A DNA stretch of 64,000 bases from positions 5,270,001-5,334,000 of the forward strand of contig OY761542.1 of assembly GCA_963664635.1 (NCBI GenBank), read 5' to 3'. The DNA comes from VXNE01 sp963664635 (GTDB lineage Bacteria; Pseudomonadota; Gammaproteobacteria; Pseudomonadales; Azotimanducaceae). Position 1 is the first letter of the stretch, and each line of letters begins with the position of its first letter. The notes below the pieces were generated by a model that was not told the origin of the DNA, searched no databases, and saw nothing but the letters and a program-made list of their open reading frames with translations. This document shows, piece by piece, positions 25,572 to 33,968 of this stretch. A program made the position numbers and the translations under genes.

Positions 25572-25870
25572 TGCTCCGCATCCGCTGTCCCCATTGCGGC
25601 GAATCCCGTAGCGAGGAGGAGTTCACCTACGCCGGCGAGGCCCACATCCGGCGCCCGGAGGACCCCGGGGCGCTGACGGACGGCGCGTGGGGCGACTACC
25701 TGCACCTGCGCACCAATACGCGCGGCCCGCACCGGGAGATGTGGCTGCACGCGGCGGGTTGCCGGCGCTACTTCAACGTCCTGCGGGACACGGTGAGCTA
25801 CGAGATCCTCGAGGTCTATCCCATCGGGACGCCACCATCCGACGCCGGGACGTCCGGGGACCCGGCGTAG
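25571..25870 (+). CDS. soxD: Sarcosine oxidase subunit delta
   Basis: A 99-residue zinc-binding subunit, read from the ATG that overlaps the soxB stop. The zinc ligands of the family are visible: Cys6 and Cys9 (RCPHCGES), His60 (MWLHAAGC) and Cys64. Its central YLHLRTNTRGPHREMW segment is strongly conserved in SoxD. soxA begins immediately after the stop codon (no gap). Confidence 0.93.
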   Translation: MLRIRCPHCGESRSEEEFTYAGEAHIRRPEDPGALTDGAWGDYLHLRTNTRGPHREMWLHAAGCRRYFNVLRDTVSYEILEVYPIGTPPSDAGTSGDPA

Positions 25871-28843
25871 ATGGCGACCGCCCGACGCCTGCCGAGGGGC
25901 GGCCGGATCGACCGCGACCGCCCGGTCTCCTTTGCCTTCAACGGTCGGCGGATGGAGGGCTTCGCCGGGGACACCCTCGCTTCCGCCCTCCTCGCCAACG
26001 GCGCCGGCACCGTCACCCGCAGCTTCAAGTACGGGCGCCGGCGCGGGATCGTCGGGCACGGCGTGGAGGAGCCCAACGCCATCGTCGACGTGGGAGGCGG
26101 CGCCGGTGCGACTCCGAACCAGCGCGCTACCGAGATCGAACTCTTCGACGGCCTTCGGGCAACCACCAGCCGCGCATCGTGGCAGCGCGTCGCCGGCCCA
26201 TTCGCCCGCTACTTTCCGGCCGGCTTCTACTACAAGATGTTCCTGCACCCCCGCCTGTTCCGGGCCTGGGAGCGGCTGCTGCGCGCCACGGCAGGTCTGG
26301 GCCGGATCCCGGCGGGCCCCGATCCGGACACCTATGACCGCTTCCACCAGCATTGCGACGTCCTCGTCGTCGGTGCCGGGCCGGCCGGACTCGCCGCCGC
26401 GCTCGAAGCGGCGCGTAGCGGAGCCCGCATCCTGATCGCGGACGAGCAGGCGGAGTTCGGCGGCAGCCTGCTGGCGGAGACGCTCACGATCGACGGCGAA
26501 AGCGCGCAGGGCTGGCTCGCCCGGGCGGTCGCGGAACTCGAGTCCTGTCCCGACGCCTGCCTGCTGCCGCGCAGCACGGTCAGCGGTCTCTACGATCACA
26601 ACTTCGTCACGGTGGCGGAGCGGCGGCCGGACGCGCCGGCCGCGCGTCAGCGCCTGCATCGCGTGCGCGCGGCACAGGTCGTCCTGGCCACCGGCGCCAT
26701 CGAGCGGCCCCTCGTGTTCGCCAACAACGACCTGCCGGGCGTCATGCTCGCCGCGTCCGTCCACGCCTACCTGCACCGGTTTGCCGTCGCGCCCGGCGAG
26801 AGACTCGTCCTGTTCACGACGAACGACCACGCCTACCGAACCGCCGTCGCCTGGAGGCAGGCCGGCCGGGAAGTCGCGGCTGTCGTCGATGCCCGTCCCG
26901 AGCCCTCGGGCGCCTGGGTGCGGGCCGCGACGCGGGCGGGCATCCACGTCATCCCCGGCCATGCCGTCCTCGAGGCGCGGGGCCGGCAGCGGGTACGGGA
27001 AGCGGTCATTGCGCCGCTGCACGGCGAGGACGACGGGCTGACCGGCCCGTCCAGGCGCATCCGCTGCGACCTCATCGCCTGTTCCGGGGGCTGGAGCCCC
27101 ACGGTGCACCTGGCTTCCCAGACCGGCGTCAAGCCGCGCTGGAGCGAGGACGCCGTCGCGTTTCTTCCCGCGGCCCCCGCCGATGCCGTCACCTGGGCCG
27201 GATCCGCCAACGGCGCGGGCACGTTGCGCGCCTGTCTGGAAGCGGGCGCCGCGGCCGGCGCCGGGGCGGCTGCACGCGCCGGTCACGGGGACGGGCGGGT
27301 CTCCTCGGGGACTCCTGCAACGAATGAGCCCGCGGAGACACCGCAGCGCGCGCTGTTTCTGGTTCCGCATCGGCATCCCCCGAGTCGCGCTCCCAAGCAG
27401 TTCGTCGACCTGCAGCTCGACGTGACCGCCGCCGACATCGAGCTGGCCGCCCGGGAGGGCTACGCGTCCGTCGAGCACGTCAAGCGCTACACGGCGCTCG
27501 GCTTCGGCACGGACCAGGGCAAGCTCGGCAATGTGAACGGCGTCGCGATCCTCGCGCGCGCCCTCGGCCAGGACGTCGCTGCCACCGGGACCACGATGTT
27601 CCGGCCGTCCTATACCCCGGTGACCTTCGGCGCCGTCGCGGGGAGGGACGTGGGGGCGCTCTTCGATCCCGAGCGCCACACGCCCATGCATGCCTGGCAC
27701 GAGGAGCAGGGGGCCGCGTGGGAGGACGTTGGCCGCTGGAAACGCCCGCGCTACTACCCGAGGGCGGGCGAAGGGATGCGGGAGGCGGTCAACCGGGAGT
27801 GCCTCGCCGCGCGGGACGGCGTCGCCATCCTCGACGCCTCGACCCTCGGCAAGATCGACATCCAGGGCCGCGACGCCGCCGAGTTCCTGGACCGAATCTA
27901 CACCGTCGGCTTCCGCCGCCTCGGCATCGGCCGCTGCCGTTACGGACTCATGCTCCACGAGGACGGCATGATCTTCGACGACGGCGTGACCGCGCGCATC
28001 GGCGAGCACCGCTACCTGATGCACACGACGACCGGCAACGCCGAAGCCGTCTTCGATTGGCTCGAACTCTGGCGCCAGACCGAGTGGCCCGACCTGGACG
28101 TCTACTGCACGTCCGTTACCGACCACTGGGCGACCGCGGCGCTGGTGGGCCCGAAGTCGCGGGACGTGCTGCGCAAGGTGTGCGACGACATCGCCCTGGC
28201 CCGCGACGCCTTCCGTTTCATGGACGTGCGGGAAGGCCACGTCGCCGGCATCCCGGCGCGCGTGTTCCGCATCAGCTTCAGCGGCGAGCTGTCCTTCGAG
28301 GTGAACGTGCCCGCGCACCGCGGGCGCGAGGTCTGGGATACCCTGATCGATGCCGGGGGAGAGTTCGGCATCACCCCGTACGGCACCGAAACCATGCACG
28401 TCCTGCGTGCCGAGAAAGGCTTCATCATCGTCGGGCAGGACACCGACGGGTCCATGACACCGGCCGACATGGGCATGGACTGGGCGGTGCGGCGCAACAA
28501 ACCGTTCGGCTTCCTGGGCGACCGCTCGCTGTCCCTCGCGGACCACCTGCGCGAGGACCGGCTGCAGCTCGTCGGGCTTGCGAGCGGGGACTCGGTACTG
28601 CCCGAGGGGGCGCCCTTGGTGGAAGCTTCACACGACGCTCCGCGGACACCGAACCAGGGGTTCGTGAGCTCCGGTTACTACAGTGCGCGTCTCTCCCGTC
28701 CCATTGCCCTCGCCATGGTCCGCGGCGGTGGCGGGCGGCTCGGCGACGAGTTGTTCTGCTCCCTGGCGAGCGGCAGGAAGTTGCCGGTCACGATCGTGAG
28801 CCCGGTCTTCTACGACCCCGAAGGGACCGCCCAGGATGTCTGA
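25871..28843 (+). CDS. soxA: Sarcosine oxidase subunit alpha
   Basis: A 990-residue subunit carrying NAD+ and THF sites. Domains in order: 2Fe-2S-ferredoxin-like N-terminus (VSFAFNGRRMEGFAGDTLASALLA motifs, about 17-110), Rossmann NAD domain (VLVVGAGPAGLAAALEAA, about 162-180), a second nucleotide-binding part with LATGAIERPLVF, and from about residue 590 a GcvT-like folate domain (TLGKIDIQGRDAAEFLDRIY, FRISFSGELSFEVNVP). The variable linker near residues 455-490 is alanine-rich. ATG at 25871 abuts the soxD stop; the end overlaps soxG by 8 nt. Confidence 0.95.
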   Translation: MATARRLPRGGRIDRDRPVSFAFNGRRMEGFAGDTLASALLANGAGTVTRSFKYGRRRGIVGHGVEEPNAIVDVGGGAGATPNQRATEIELFDGLRATTSRASWQRVAGPFARYFPAGFYYKMFLHPRLFRAWERLLRATAGLGRIPAGPDPDTYDRFHQHCDVLVVGAGPAGLAAALEAARSGARILIADEQAEFGGSLLAETLTIDGESAQGWLARAVAELESCPDACLLPRSTVSGLYDHNFVTVAERRPDAPAARQRLHRVRAAQVVLATGAIERPLVFANNDLPGVMLAASVHAYLHRFAVAPGERLVLFTTNDHAYRTAVAWRQAGREVAAVVDARPEPSGAWVRAATRAGIHVIPGHAVLEARGRQRVREAVIAPLHGEDDGLTGPSRRIRCDLIACSGGWSPTVHLASQTGVKPRWSEDAVAFLPAAPADAVTWAGSANGAGTLRACLEAGAAAGAGAAARAGHGDGRVSSGTPATNEPAETPQRALFLVPHRHPPSRAPKQFVDLQLDVTAADIELAAREGYASVEHVKRYTALGFGTDQGKLGNVNGVAILARALGQDVAATGTTMFRPSYTPVTFGAVAGRDVGALFDPERHTPMHAWHEEQGAAWEDVGRWKRPRYYPRAGEGMREAVNRECLAARDGVAILDASTLGKIDIQGRDAAEFLDRIYTVGFRRLGIGRCRYGLMLHEDGMIFDDGVTARIGEHRYLMHTTTGNAEAVFDWLELWRQTEWPDLDVYCTSVTDHWATAALVGPKSRDVLRKVCDDIALARDAFRFMDVREGHVAGIPARVFRISFSGELSFEVNVPAHRGREVWDTLIDAGGEFGITPYGTETMHVLRAEKGFIIVGQDTDGSMTPADMGMDWAVRRNKPFGFLGDRSLSLADHLREDRLQLVGLASGDSVLPEGAPLVEASHDAPRTPNQGFVSSGYYSARLSRPIALAMVRGGGGRLGDELFCSLASGRKLPVTIVSPVFYDPEGTAQDV

Positions 28844-29396
28844 ACACCCGGGTGTCGTCCTGCGCCAACCCGCGCCCCGCGGGTGTCTGAACCTGCGCGC
28901 AGACCCGCGGTCCATCGAAACCGTCCCGGGCATCCTTCCGCCCGTCGCCCCCTGTACCTGGCGCAGGGCGGGCGACACGGCGGTTTACTGGCTGGGTCCC
29001 GACGAGTGGCTCCTGCTCGTACCGGCCGGAACCGAGGGCGCGGCGGAACGCCGGCTCCGAGACGCGCTCGAGGGGTCCTTCTCGGTGGTGGACACGACCG
29101 GCGCGCACTGCATGGTGAACCTGTCGGGACCGAGTCTCGGCCAGGTCATGCAGAAGTCGAGTCCCTACGACTTCCACCCGCGGAACTTCCCGGCCGGGCG
29201 CTGCGTACAGACGACGTTCGCCAAGGCGTCGGCCCTCGTCGCCGCGAACCCCGACGGATCCTTCGACCTCGTGTTCCGGCGCAGCTACGCGAACTACGTC
29301 CAGCGCTGGATCGCCGATGCGGCCGCGGAGTACGGTTTCAGGCAGCCAGCAGCTTCCCCGGATTCATCACGCCGTTCGGGTCGAACACCTGCTTGA
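28836..29396 (+). CDS. soxG: Sarcosine oxidase subunit gamma
   Basis: A 186-residue subunit that packs against SoxA in the heterotetramer; it has no cofactor of its own. Recognisable segments are LNLRADPRSIETV, WLGPDEWLLL, DTTGAHCMVNLSGP and DFHPRNFPAGRCVQTTFAK. ATG at 28836 lies inside the end of soxA. The last about 18 residues (from QPAASPDSS) are read through the 3' end of the oppositely oriented flavoprotein gene (59-bp convergent overlap) and are not typical of the family, so the original stop may have been lost. Confidence 0.9.
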   Translation: MSEHPGVVLRQPAPRGCLNLRADPRSIETVPGILPPVAPCTWRRAGDTAVYWLGPDEWLLLVPAGTEGAAERRLRDALEGSFSVVDTTGAHCMVNLSGPSLGQVMQKSSPYDFHPRNFPAGRCVQTTFAKASALVAANPDGSFDLVFRRSYANYVQRWIADAAAEYGFRQPAASPDSSRRSGRTPA

Positions 29397-30708
29397 GGCT
29401 CCGCATCAGCGCGATCTCCGCCGGCGAGCGCGAGAACTCCAGGAAGTCCCGCTTCAGTAGCCCCACGCCGTGCTCCGCGGAGATGCTTCCGCGGCGCACC
29501 CGCACCGCCTCGAACAGCGCCGGGCTGATCCGGTGGCAGCGCTCGTAGAAAGCGTCGATGGACAGGCCGTCCGGCTTCAGGATGTTGAGGTGCAGGTTGC
29601 CGTCGCCGATGTGGCCGTACCAGCAGACCTCGAGGTCCGGGTAGTGTTCGCCGACGATGCCGTCGATCTCGTCGAGGAACTCCGGCACGTCCGAGATCCG
29701 TACCGACAGGTCGTTCTTGTACGGGGTGCACGGAGCGATGCTTTCCGAGATGCCTTCGCGCAGCGTCCACAGCGCCCGCGCCTGGGCGTCCGACCGGCTG
29801 ACGACACCGTCGCCGACCCAGCCCGCCCCGACGGTGGCCTCGAACGTCTCGAGCGCGGCGTCCTCGCCGGCCGCGTCGAACTCCAGCAGGGCGTAGTAGG
29901 GCGCGCGGGACTCGAACGGGCGCGGCACGTCCCGATGCGCGAGTACGTGCTGCAGGGCCGTCTCCGAGAAGAACTCGAACGCCGACAGGGTGACCGCGGC
30001 TTGGAAGCTCCTGAGCACGTCCAGCATGTCCGAAATCCGCTCGACGCCCAGGACCATCACGCGCTGGGGCGGCGGCGCCTCGAGCAGCCGGATGTCCGCC
30101 TCCACGACGAAGCCGAGCGTGCCCTCGGCGCCTATGAAGAGGTGCCGGAGGTCGTAGCCCGTCGCGTTCTTCACGAGCCCGTTGTTGCAGTCGAGCACTT
30201 CCCCGGCTCCGGTCACGACCTTGAGTCCCGCGATCCAGTCGCGCGTGAGACCGTAACGGATGACCTTGATGCCGCCGGCGTTCGTCGCGATGTTGCCGCC
30301 GACCTGGCTCGACCCGCTCGAAGCGAAGTCCACCGGGTAAAAGAGGCCGCGCTCCGCCGCGTGTTCCTGCAAGGTCCCCGTGACTACCCCGGCCTGGCAG
30401 CGGACGACCCGGTCGACCGCATTGAAATCGAGCACCCGGTTCATGCGGTCGAAGGAGACGACCACCTCGCCGTTCGACGCCACCGCGCCGCCGGACAGGC
30501 CGGTGCGTCCGCCGGACGGCACGAGACCGAAGCCGGCCTCGTTGGCGAGCCGGGTGACCGCCACGACTTCCGCCACCGTCTCCGGGAACACCACCGCCGC
30601 GGGCGCGACCGGGAAGCTCCGGGTCCAGTCCACGCCCCAGATGCCGAGGTCTTCCGCCGCGGTCCGCACGCGCTCCGCGGTGAAGATGTCTTCGAGCGCC
30701 TGTCTCAT
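29338..30708 (-). CDS. FAD-linked D-2-hydroxyacid dehydrogenase (GlcD / D2HGDH type)
   Basis: A 456-residue PCMH-type flavoprotein. The FAD domain contains FGLVPSGGRTGLSGGAV and QVGGNIATNAGGIKVIRYG (about 60-145). The C-terminal cap ends in GHIGDGNLHLNI and EHGVGLLKRDFL, the histidine-rich motifs that bind metal and substrate in D-2-hydroxyglutarate and D-lactate dehydrogenases. Substrate unresolved; in this context it could clear 2-hydroxyacids made by neighbouring metabolism. ATG at 30708 overlaps the hydrolase stop by 4 nt (ATGA), so the two leftward genes are co-translated. Confidence 0.87.
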   Translation of the reverse strand: MRQALEDIFTAERVRTAAEDLGIWGVDWTRSFPVAPAAVVFPETVAEVVAVTRLANEAGFGLVPSGGRTGLSGGAVASNGEVVVSFDRMNRVLDFNAVDRVVRCQAGVVTGTLQEHAAERGLFYPVDFASSGSSQVGGNIATNAGGIKVIRYGLTRDWIAGLKVVTGAGEVLDCNNGLVKNATGYDLRHLFIGAEGTLGFVVEADIRLLEAPPPQRVMVLGVERISDMLDVLRSFQAAVTLSAFEFFSETALQHVLAHRDVPRPFESRAPYYALLEFDAAGEDAALETFEATVGAGWVGDGVVSRSDAQARALWTLREGISESIAPCTPYKNDLSVRISDVPEFLDEIDGIVGEHYPDLEVCWYGHIGDGNLHLNILKPDGLSIDAFYERCHRISPALFEAVRVRRGSISAEHGVGLLKRDFLEFSRSPAEIALMRSLKQVFDPNGVMNPGKLLAA

Positions 30709-31625
30709 GCCGGGGAGTTTGTCGGACCTGCCTCGCCAGCGGCAAGCGGGTCGCCGGCCAATCGCTGGTCCAGGAAGCGCCACATGCATTCCCGGACGGG
30801 CTCGATCTGGTTGACGAGATGGTGCCGCGCCTCGGGAATCTCGAGGAGTTCGACCTCGAACAGGCGCCGCAGGACCGCGATGTTGTGCGGCCCGTCCACC
30901 GTCCCGTCCTGCCCGCCCTGCAGCACCAGGACGCGGCGCCCGTTTCTGGAATACCCCTCGAAACGCTTCATCCAGGCGGCCATGGCGCCGACCCACTGCA
31001 TGGGCAGGACCCAGGTCTGCAGCGGGTCGCGCTTCAGGAACGCGATGAAGTCCCGGTCCTCCGTGTTCTGCGGCGCGCCGCGGGCGACCCGGGTCACGAA
31101 GAGCCGTGCCGCCAGCCAGGCGATCCGCGCCAGCCGCCACGCCTTCGGACGCACCAGGGGCGCGAACAGGACCGTTTCCTCGAACGTCATACGCCCCGGG
31201 CGCATCAGGTATTCCATCAGGACGGCGCCCCCCATGCTCTGCCCGAACGCATGGCAGGGGGCCGGGAGCTCGGGGGAGGCAGCGTCGAGGACCGCTTCGA
31301 GGCCATCGACATAGCGGTCGAACGAGTCGACCGTCGCCCCCTCGCCCGTCGACAGTCCGTGACCCTGGTGGTCATGGGCCAGGACCACCAGCCCGCGCGC
31401 GAGCAGGTAGCGAATCAGGTGCCCGTACAGGCCGACGTGGTCGTAGTAGCCGTGCACGACGACCGCGGCGCCCCGCACTTCGGCCTCCGGTTCGAAGAGC
31501 TGCGCGGCCAGCCGTTCCCCGCCGGCGTCGACCTCGAAGAAGCGCTGGCCGAGGTCGAGGTCGTAGAAGCGCCGGTACTCGGCGGAGAACCGGGTGTCGG
31601 GATCGTAGGCGCCGCTACCGCGCAA
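30705..31625 (-). CDS. Alpha/beta hydrolase, serine aminopeptidase S33 / monoacylglycerol-lipase type
   Basis: A 306-residue hydrolase. Oxyanion segment VVVHGYYDHVGLYGHL, nucleophile elbow GQSMGG (Ser in FGQSMGGAVLMEYL), acid residue in GGQDGTVD and catalytic His in EARHHLVN. The GYYDH opening and hydrophobic cap resemble lysophospholipase / monoacylglycerol lipase relatives. No signal peptide. The TTG start at 31625 has GAGGAA 8-9 nt upstream; no ATG is available nearby. It is the last metabolic gene before the defence island. Confidence 0.82.
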   Translation of the reverse strand: MRGSGAYDPDTRFSAEYRRFYDLDLGQRFFEVDAGGERLAAQLFEPEAEVRGAAVVVHGYYDHVGLYGHLIRYLLARGLVVLAHDHQGHGLSTGEGATVDSFDRYVDGLEAVLDAASPELPAPCHAFGQSMGGAVLMEYLMRPGRMTFEETVLFAPLVRPKAWRLARIAWLAARLFVTRVARGAPQNTEDRDFIAFLKRDPLQTWVLPMQWVGAMAAWMKRFEGYSRNGRRVLVLQGGQDGTVDGPHNIAVLRRLFEVELLEIPEARHHLVNQIEPVRECMWRFLDQRLAGDPLAAGEAGPTNSPA

Positions 31626-31700
31626 GAGCCGTTCCTCGCAGTTGATCGGGACGCATGTTAGCGCCCCACGGCCGTCCGGTGGCTCACGCTACAGCTACAA

Positions 31701-33653
31701 CTACAACCCGAACAACCCCAGCAGTTCCTCGCGGCTCAGACGCCCGGCGAGGTCGAGGGATACGTCGTCCACGAGTTCGTCGAACAGCGCCTGCTTGCCC
31801 TCGAGCACCCGGTCGATCCGCTCCTCGATGGTGTCCACGCAGGTGTACTTCACGACATGCACTTTCACCGTCTGGCCGATGCGATGCACCCGGTCTTCCG
31901 CCTGCCGTTCCACCGCCGGGTTCCACCAACGGTCGAGATGGAAGACGTAGGAAGCCTCCTGCAGGTTGAGTCCGACTCCACCCACGCCCAGGGAGACAAT
32001 GAGTGCCCGGTGCGCCGCTACGGTGCGGAACGTCTCGATCACAGCCGGACGTTCGGGCGCCGGCACATCGCCGGTCAAGACCAGGGGTTGGAACTCGGCA
32101 AGTCGCTTCGCCGCGAGCCGGACTCCCGCCGCCGAGCTGACGTACTGGGAGAAGACGACCGCCTTGTGGCCGCGCGCCGTCAGCTCGGCGAGCCGATTGG
32201 CGATGTCGTCGAGCTTGCATGAGGCACCGGTTCTCGGGTCGGCGTTGCAGATCTGCTTCAGCCGGGTGATGAGTTCCAGGACATGCACGATGCTCGCGTC
32301 CGCGCCGAGGGACTTCAGATACACGATGCCTTCGCGCTCGGCCCGGTCGTAGCTGATCCGTTGCAGGCGCGGCAGTTCGATGGCGCGCTTGCTGACCAGC
32401 TTCGGGGGCAGATCCTGGAGCACCTCCGCCTTGCGCCTCCGGAGCTGCAGGGCGCGATGGCGCGCGCGCAACGCCTGGCCTGGCGCATAGCGCGGTAGCG
32501 GCGTGCTGCCGTCATGGTCGACGAACTCCATGATGGACGCCAGTTCGTCCTCGCGATTCTCGACCGGGGTACCGGTCAGCGCCCAGGAGCGCTCCCGGGG
32601 CAGCCCCTTGACGGTCTCGCTCGTCTCGATACGATTCTTGATGCGCTGCGCCTCGTCCGCCACCACCGTGTCCCACCGCCGGCCGGAAACCTCGCGGCGC
32701 CAGGCGTCGGACCGCAGGACGCCGTAGCTCGTGAGCGTCACGTCCGTTCCCGCCCGCCACTTCCACACACGCTCCGACGCCGCGCCGCGGACGATGATGG
32801 CCGTCAGCTCCGGCGCCCACTTCGCGAGTTCGCGGCGCCACTGATCGAGAACGCTCGTCGGCGCCACTATCAGGATCGGCCCAAGTTCGTCCCGGGCCTT
32901 GCGGATGCGCAGCGCGGCGATGGCCTGCACGGTCTTCCCGAGGCCCATGTCGTCGGCGAGGAGGAGGCGGTCCATGTCCAGGAGGACGCGCACGCCCTCC
33001 CGCTGGAAGGGCATCAGGGGCGCGGGCCACGACAGCGGGCCGGCATCGGCGTCGGCCTCCGGCACTTCCGGCGGGCGAGTCCCCGGGCACAGGATGTCCC
33101 TCAGGCGGCTGGCAAGATCCGCCGAGTCCCGCGTGGACGCCGATGTGTCGCGGAGGGACAGTGTCAGGGTCGCCGCGAAGCCGGTGAGCCGCGTCACGGC
33201 CGCGACCCGGGGGTCGTCCAGCGCAGCGTCCGCGGCCGTGGCCACGCGCGCAAGCATGTCCTCGCCCGGCCGGCCGACCTCGACGGCGCGCAGCACGCGT
33301 TCGGCGGCGGCGGTTGGCAGGCTCACCCATGACCCGTCCCCACCCGCTTGCGCGCCCGCGACCTGGAACACGGGCACCCCGAGGCTCGCCGCAGTCGACC
33401 GTTCGAGTTCACCGGGCGCGGCGATCACCAGCGCCGGACCCGTCGTGCTCGACCCCAGCAACGCTCCCGCAGCGGCGCCGCCCGCGTCTCCCTCCACGCC
33501 CCCGGGCGCGAAAGCCACCGCGAACCGCACGGGCTGACCGTCGGCAGCCATCTCGAAGAGCGCCGCACCCATGCCATCCGCGTGCCGCGCCTGGCGAACC
33601 CGAAGCCAGGCCACCGTCGCAAGCATCGACTGCGGCTGGTGTGTATCGCGCAT
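31701..33653 (-). CDS. SNF2-family DEAD/DEAH-like helicase of a defence operon
   Basis: A 650-residue SWI2/SNF2 ATPase. An N-terminal region (1-210) has no recognised domain. The motor covers about 212-640: Walker A DDMGLGKT (234-241), VAPTSVLDQWRREL, DEAQ box (333-336, in VVADEAQRIKN), ALTGTPVENRE, and in the second lobe KAVVFSQY, SLGVGGVGLNLQEASYVFHLD and EDRVHRIGQT. Such proteins translocate on dsDNA and are the motor of several antiphage systems (DISARM drmD, Shango sngC, BREX brxHII). It is the last gene of the five-gene leftward operon, 21 nt after the 97-aa gene. Its stop is followed by further in-frame TAG codons. Confidence 0.85.
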   Translation of the reverse strand: MRDTHQPQSMLATVAWLRVRQARHADGMGAALFEMAADGQPVRFAVAFAPGGVEGDAGGAAAGALLGSSTTGPALVIAAPGELERSTAASLGVPVFQVAGAQAGGDGSWVSLPTAAAERVLRAVEVGRPGEDMLARVATAADAALDDPRVAAVTRLTGFAATLTLSLRDTSASTRDSADLASRLRDILCPGTRPPEVPEADADAGPLSWPAPLMPFQREGVRVLLDMDRLLLADDMGLGKTVQAIAALRIRKARDELGPILIVAPTSVLDQWRRELAKWAPELTAIIVRGAASERVWKWRAGTDVTLTSYGVLRSDAWRREVSGRRWDTVVADEAQRIKNRIETSETVKGLPRERSWALTGTPVENREDELASIMEFVDHDGSTPLPRYAPGQALRARHRALQLRRRKAEVLQDLPPKLVSKRAIELPRLQRISYDRAEREGIVYLKSLGADASIVHVLELITRLKQICNADPRTGASCKLDDIANRLAELTARGHKAVVFSQYVSSAAGVRLAAKRLAEFQPLVLTGDVPAPERPAVIETFRTVAAHRALIVSLGVGGVGLNLQEASYVFHLDRWWNPAVERQAEDRVHRIGQTVKVHVVKYTCVDTIEERIDRVLEGKQALFDELVDDVSLDLAGRLSREELLGLFGL

Positions 33654-33674
33654 GCGCGGGCGTCCGTGCTTCCC

Positions 33675-33968
33675 TTACCCCTCGGTCTCCCCGAAGGGGA
33701 CGATCACGTCCTTGCCGAACTCAAGGCCGGCAACGCGGGCGGCGGCCCTCTCGACCCGGCGCGGCCTCGCAAGCGCAAGGTCCGCGCTGGCCCGCCCAAC
33801 CTTGAACCGAGGCACCACCTCGCGGGTGTCGAACACGTCCCAGCCGAGCGCTTGGAGGACGGGCAGAACGACCCCGCGTTCAATGGCGTGCCGCCCCGGC
33901 GCGGACGGAAGCCGTTCCAAAGCCTCCTCGATGCACTGCCGCAGTGCGTTCGCACGTCCCTCGCTCAA
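33675..33968 (-). CDS. Small protein resembling the N-terminus of type I restriction HsdR
   Basis: A 97-residue protein starting with TTG at 33968, overlapping the ATPase stop (TTGA). The segment ERGVVLPVLQALGWDVFDTREVVPRF looks like the start of the HsdR_N nuclease domain (LPLLQALGWDV...EV.PE), followed by ASADLALARP in place of the usual vDYAL. The nuclease would normally continue with an E-x-K strand; here the protein ends after VAGLEFGKDVIVPFGE, so a catalytic site is not evident. It may be a structural adaptor, a DNA-end sensor, or a decayed nuclease. Tight coupling on both sides argues that it is translated. Confidence 0.55.
   Translation of the reverse strand: MSEGRANALRQCIEEALERLPSAPGRHAIERGVVLPVLQALGWDVFDTREVVPRFKVGRASADLALARPRRVERAAARVAGLEFGKDVIVPFGETEG

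Noticed and set aside
25484..28546. 1020-codon minus-strand reading frame under soxA
   Set aside because: GC-skewed shadow of soxA; sequence is rich in Arg, Gly, Asp and Val without motifs. Similar antisense frames under the TonB receptor, the dehydrogenase and tkt were rejected for the same reason.
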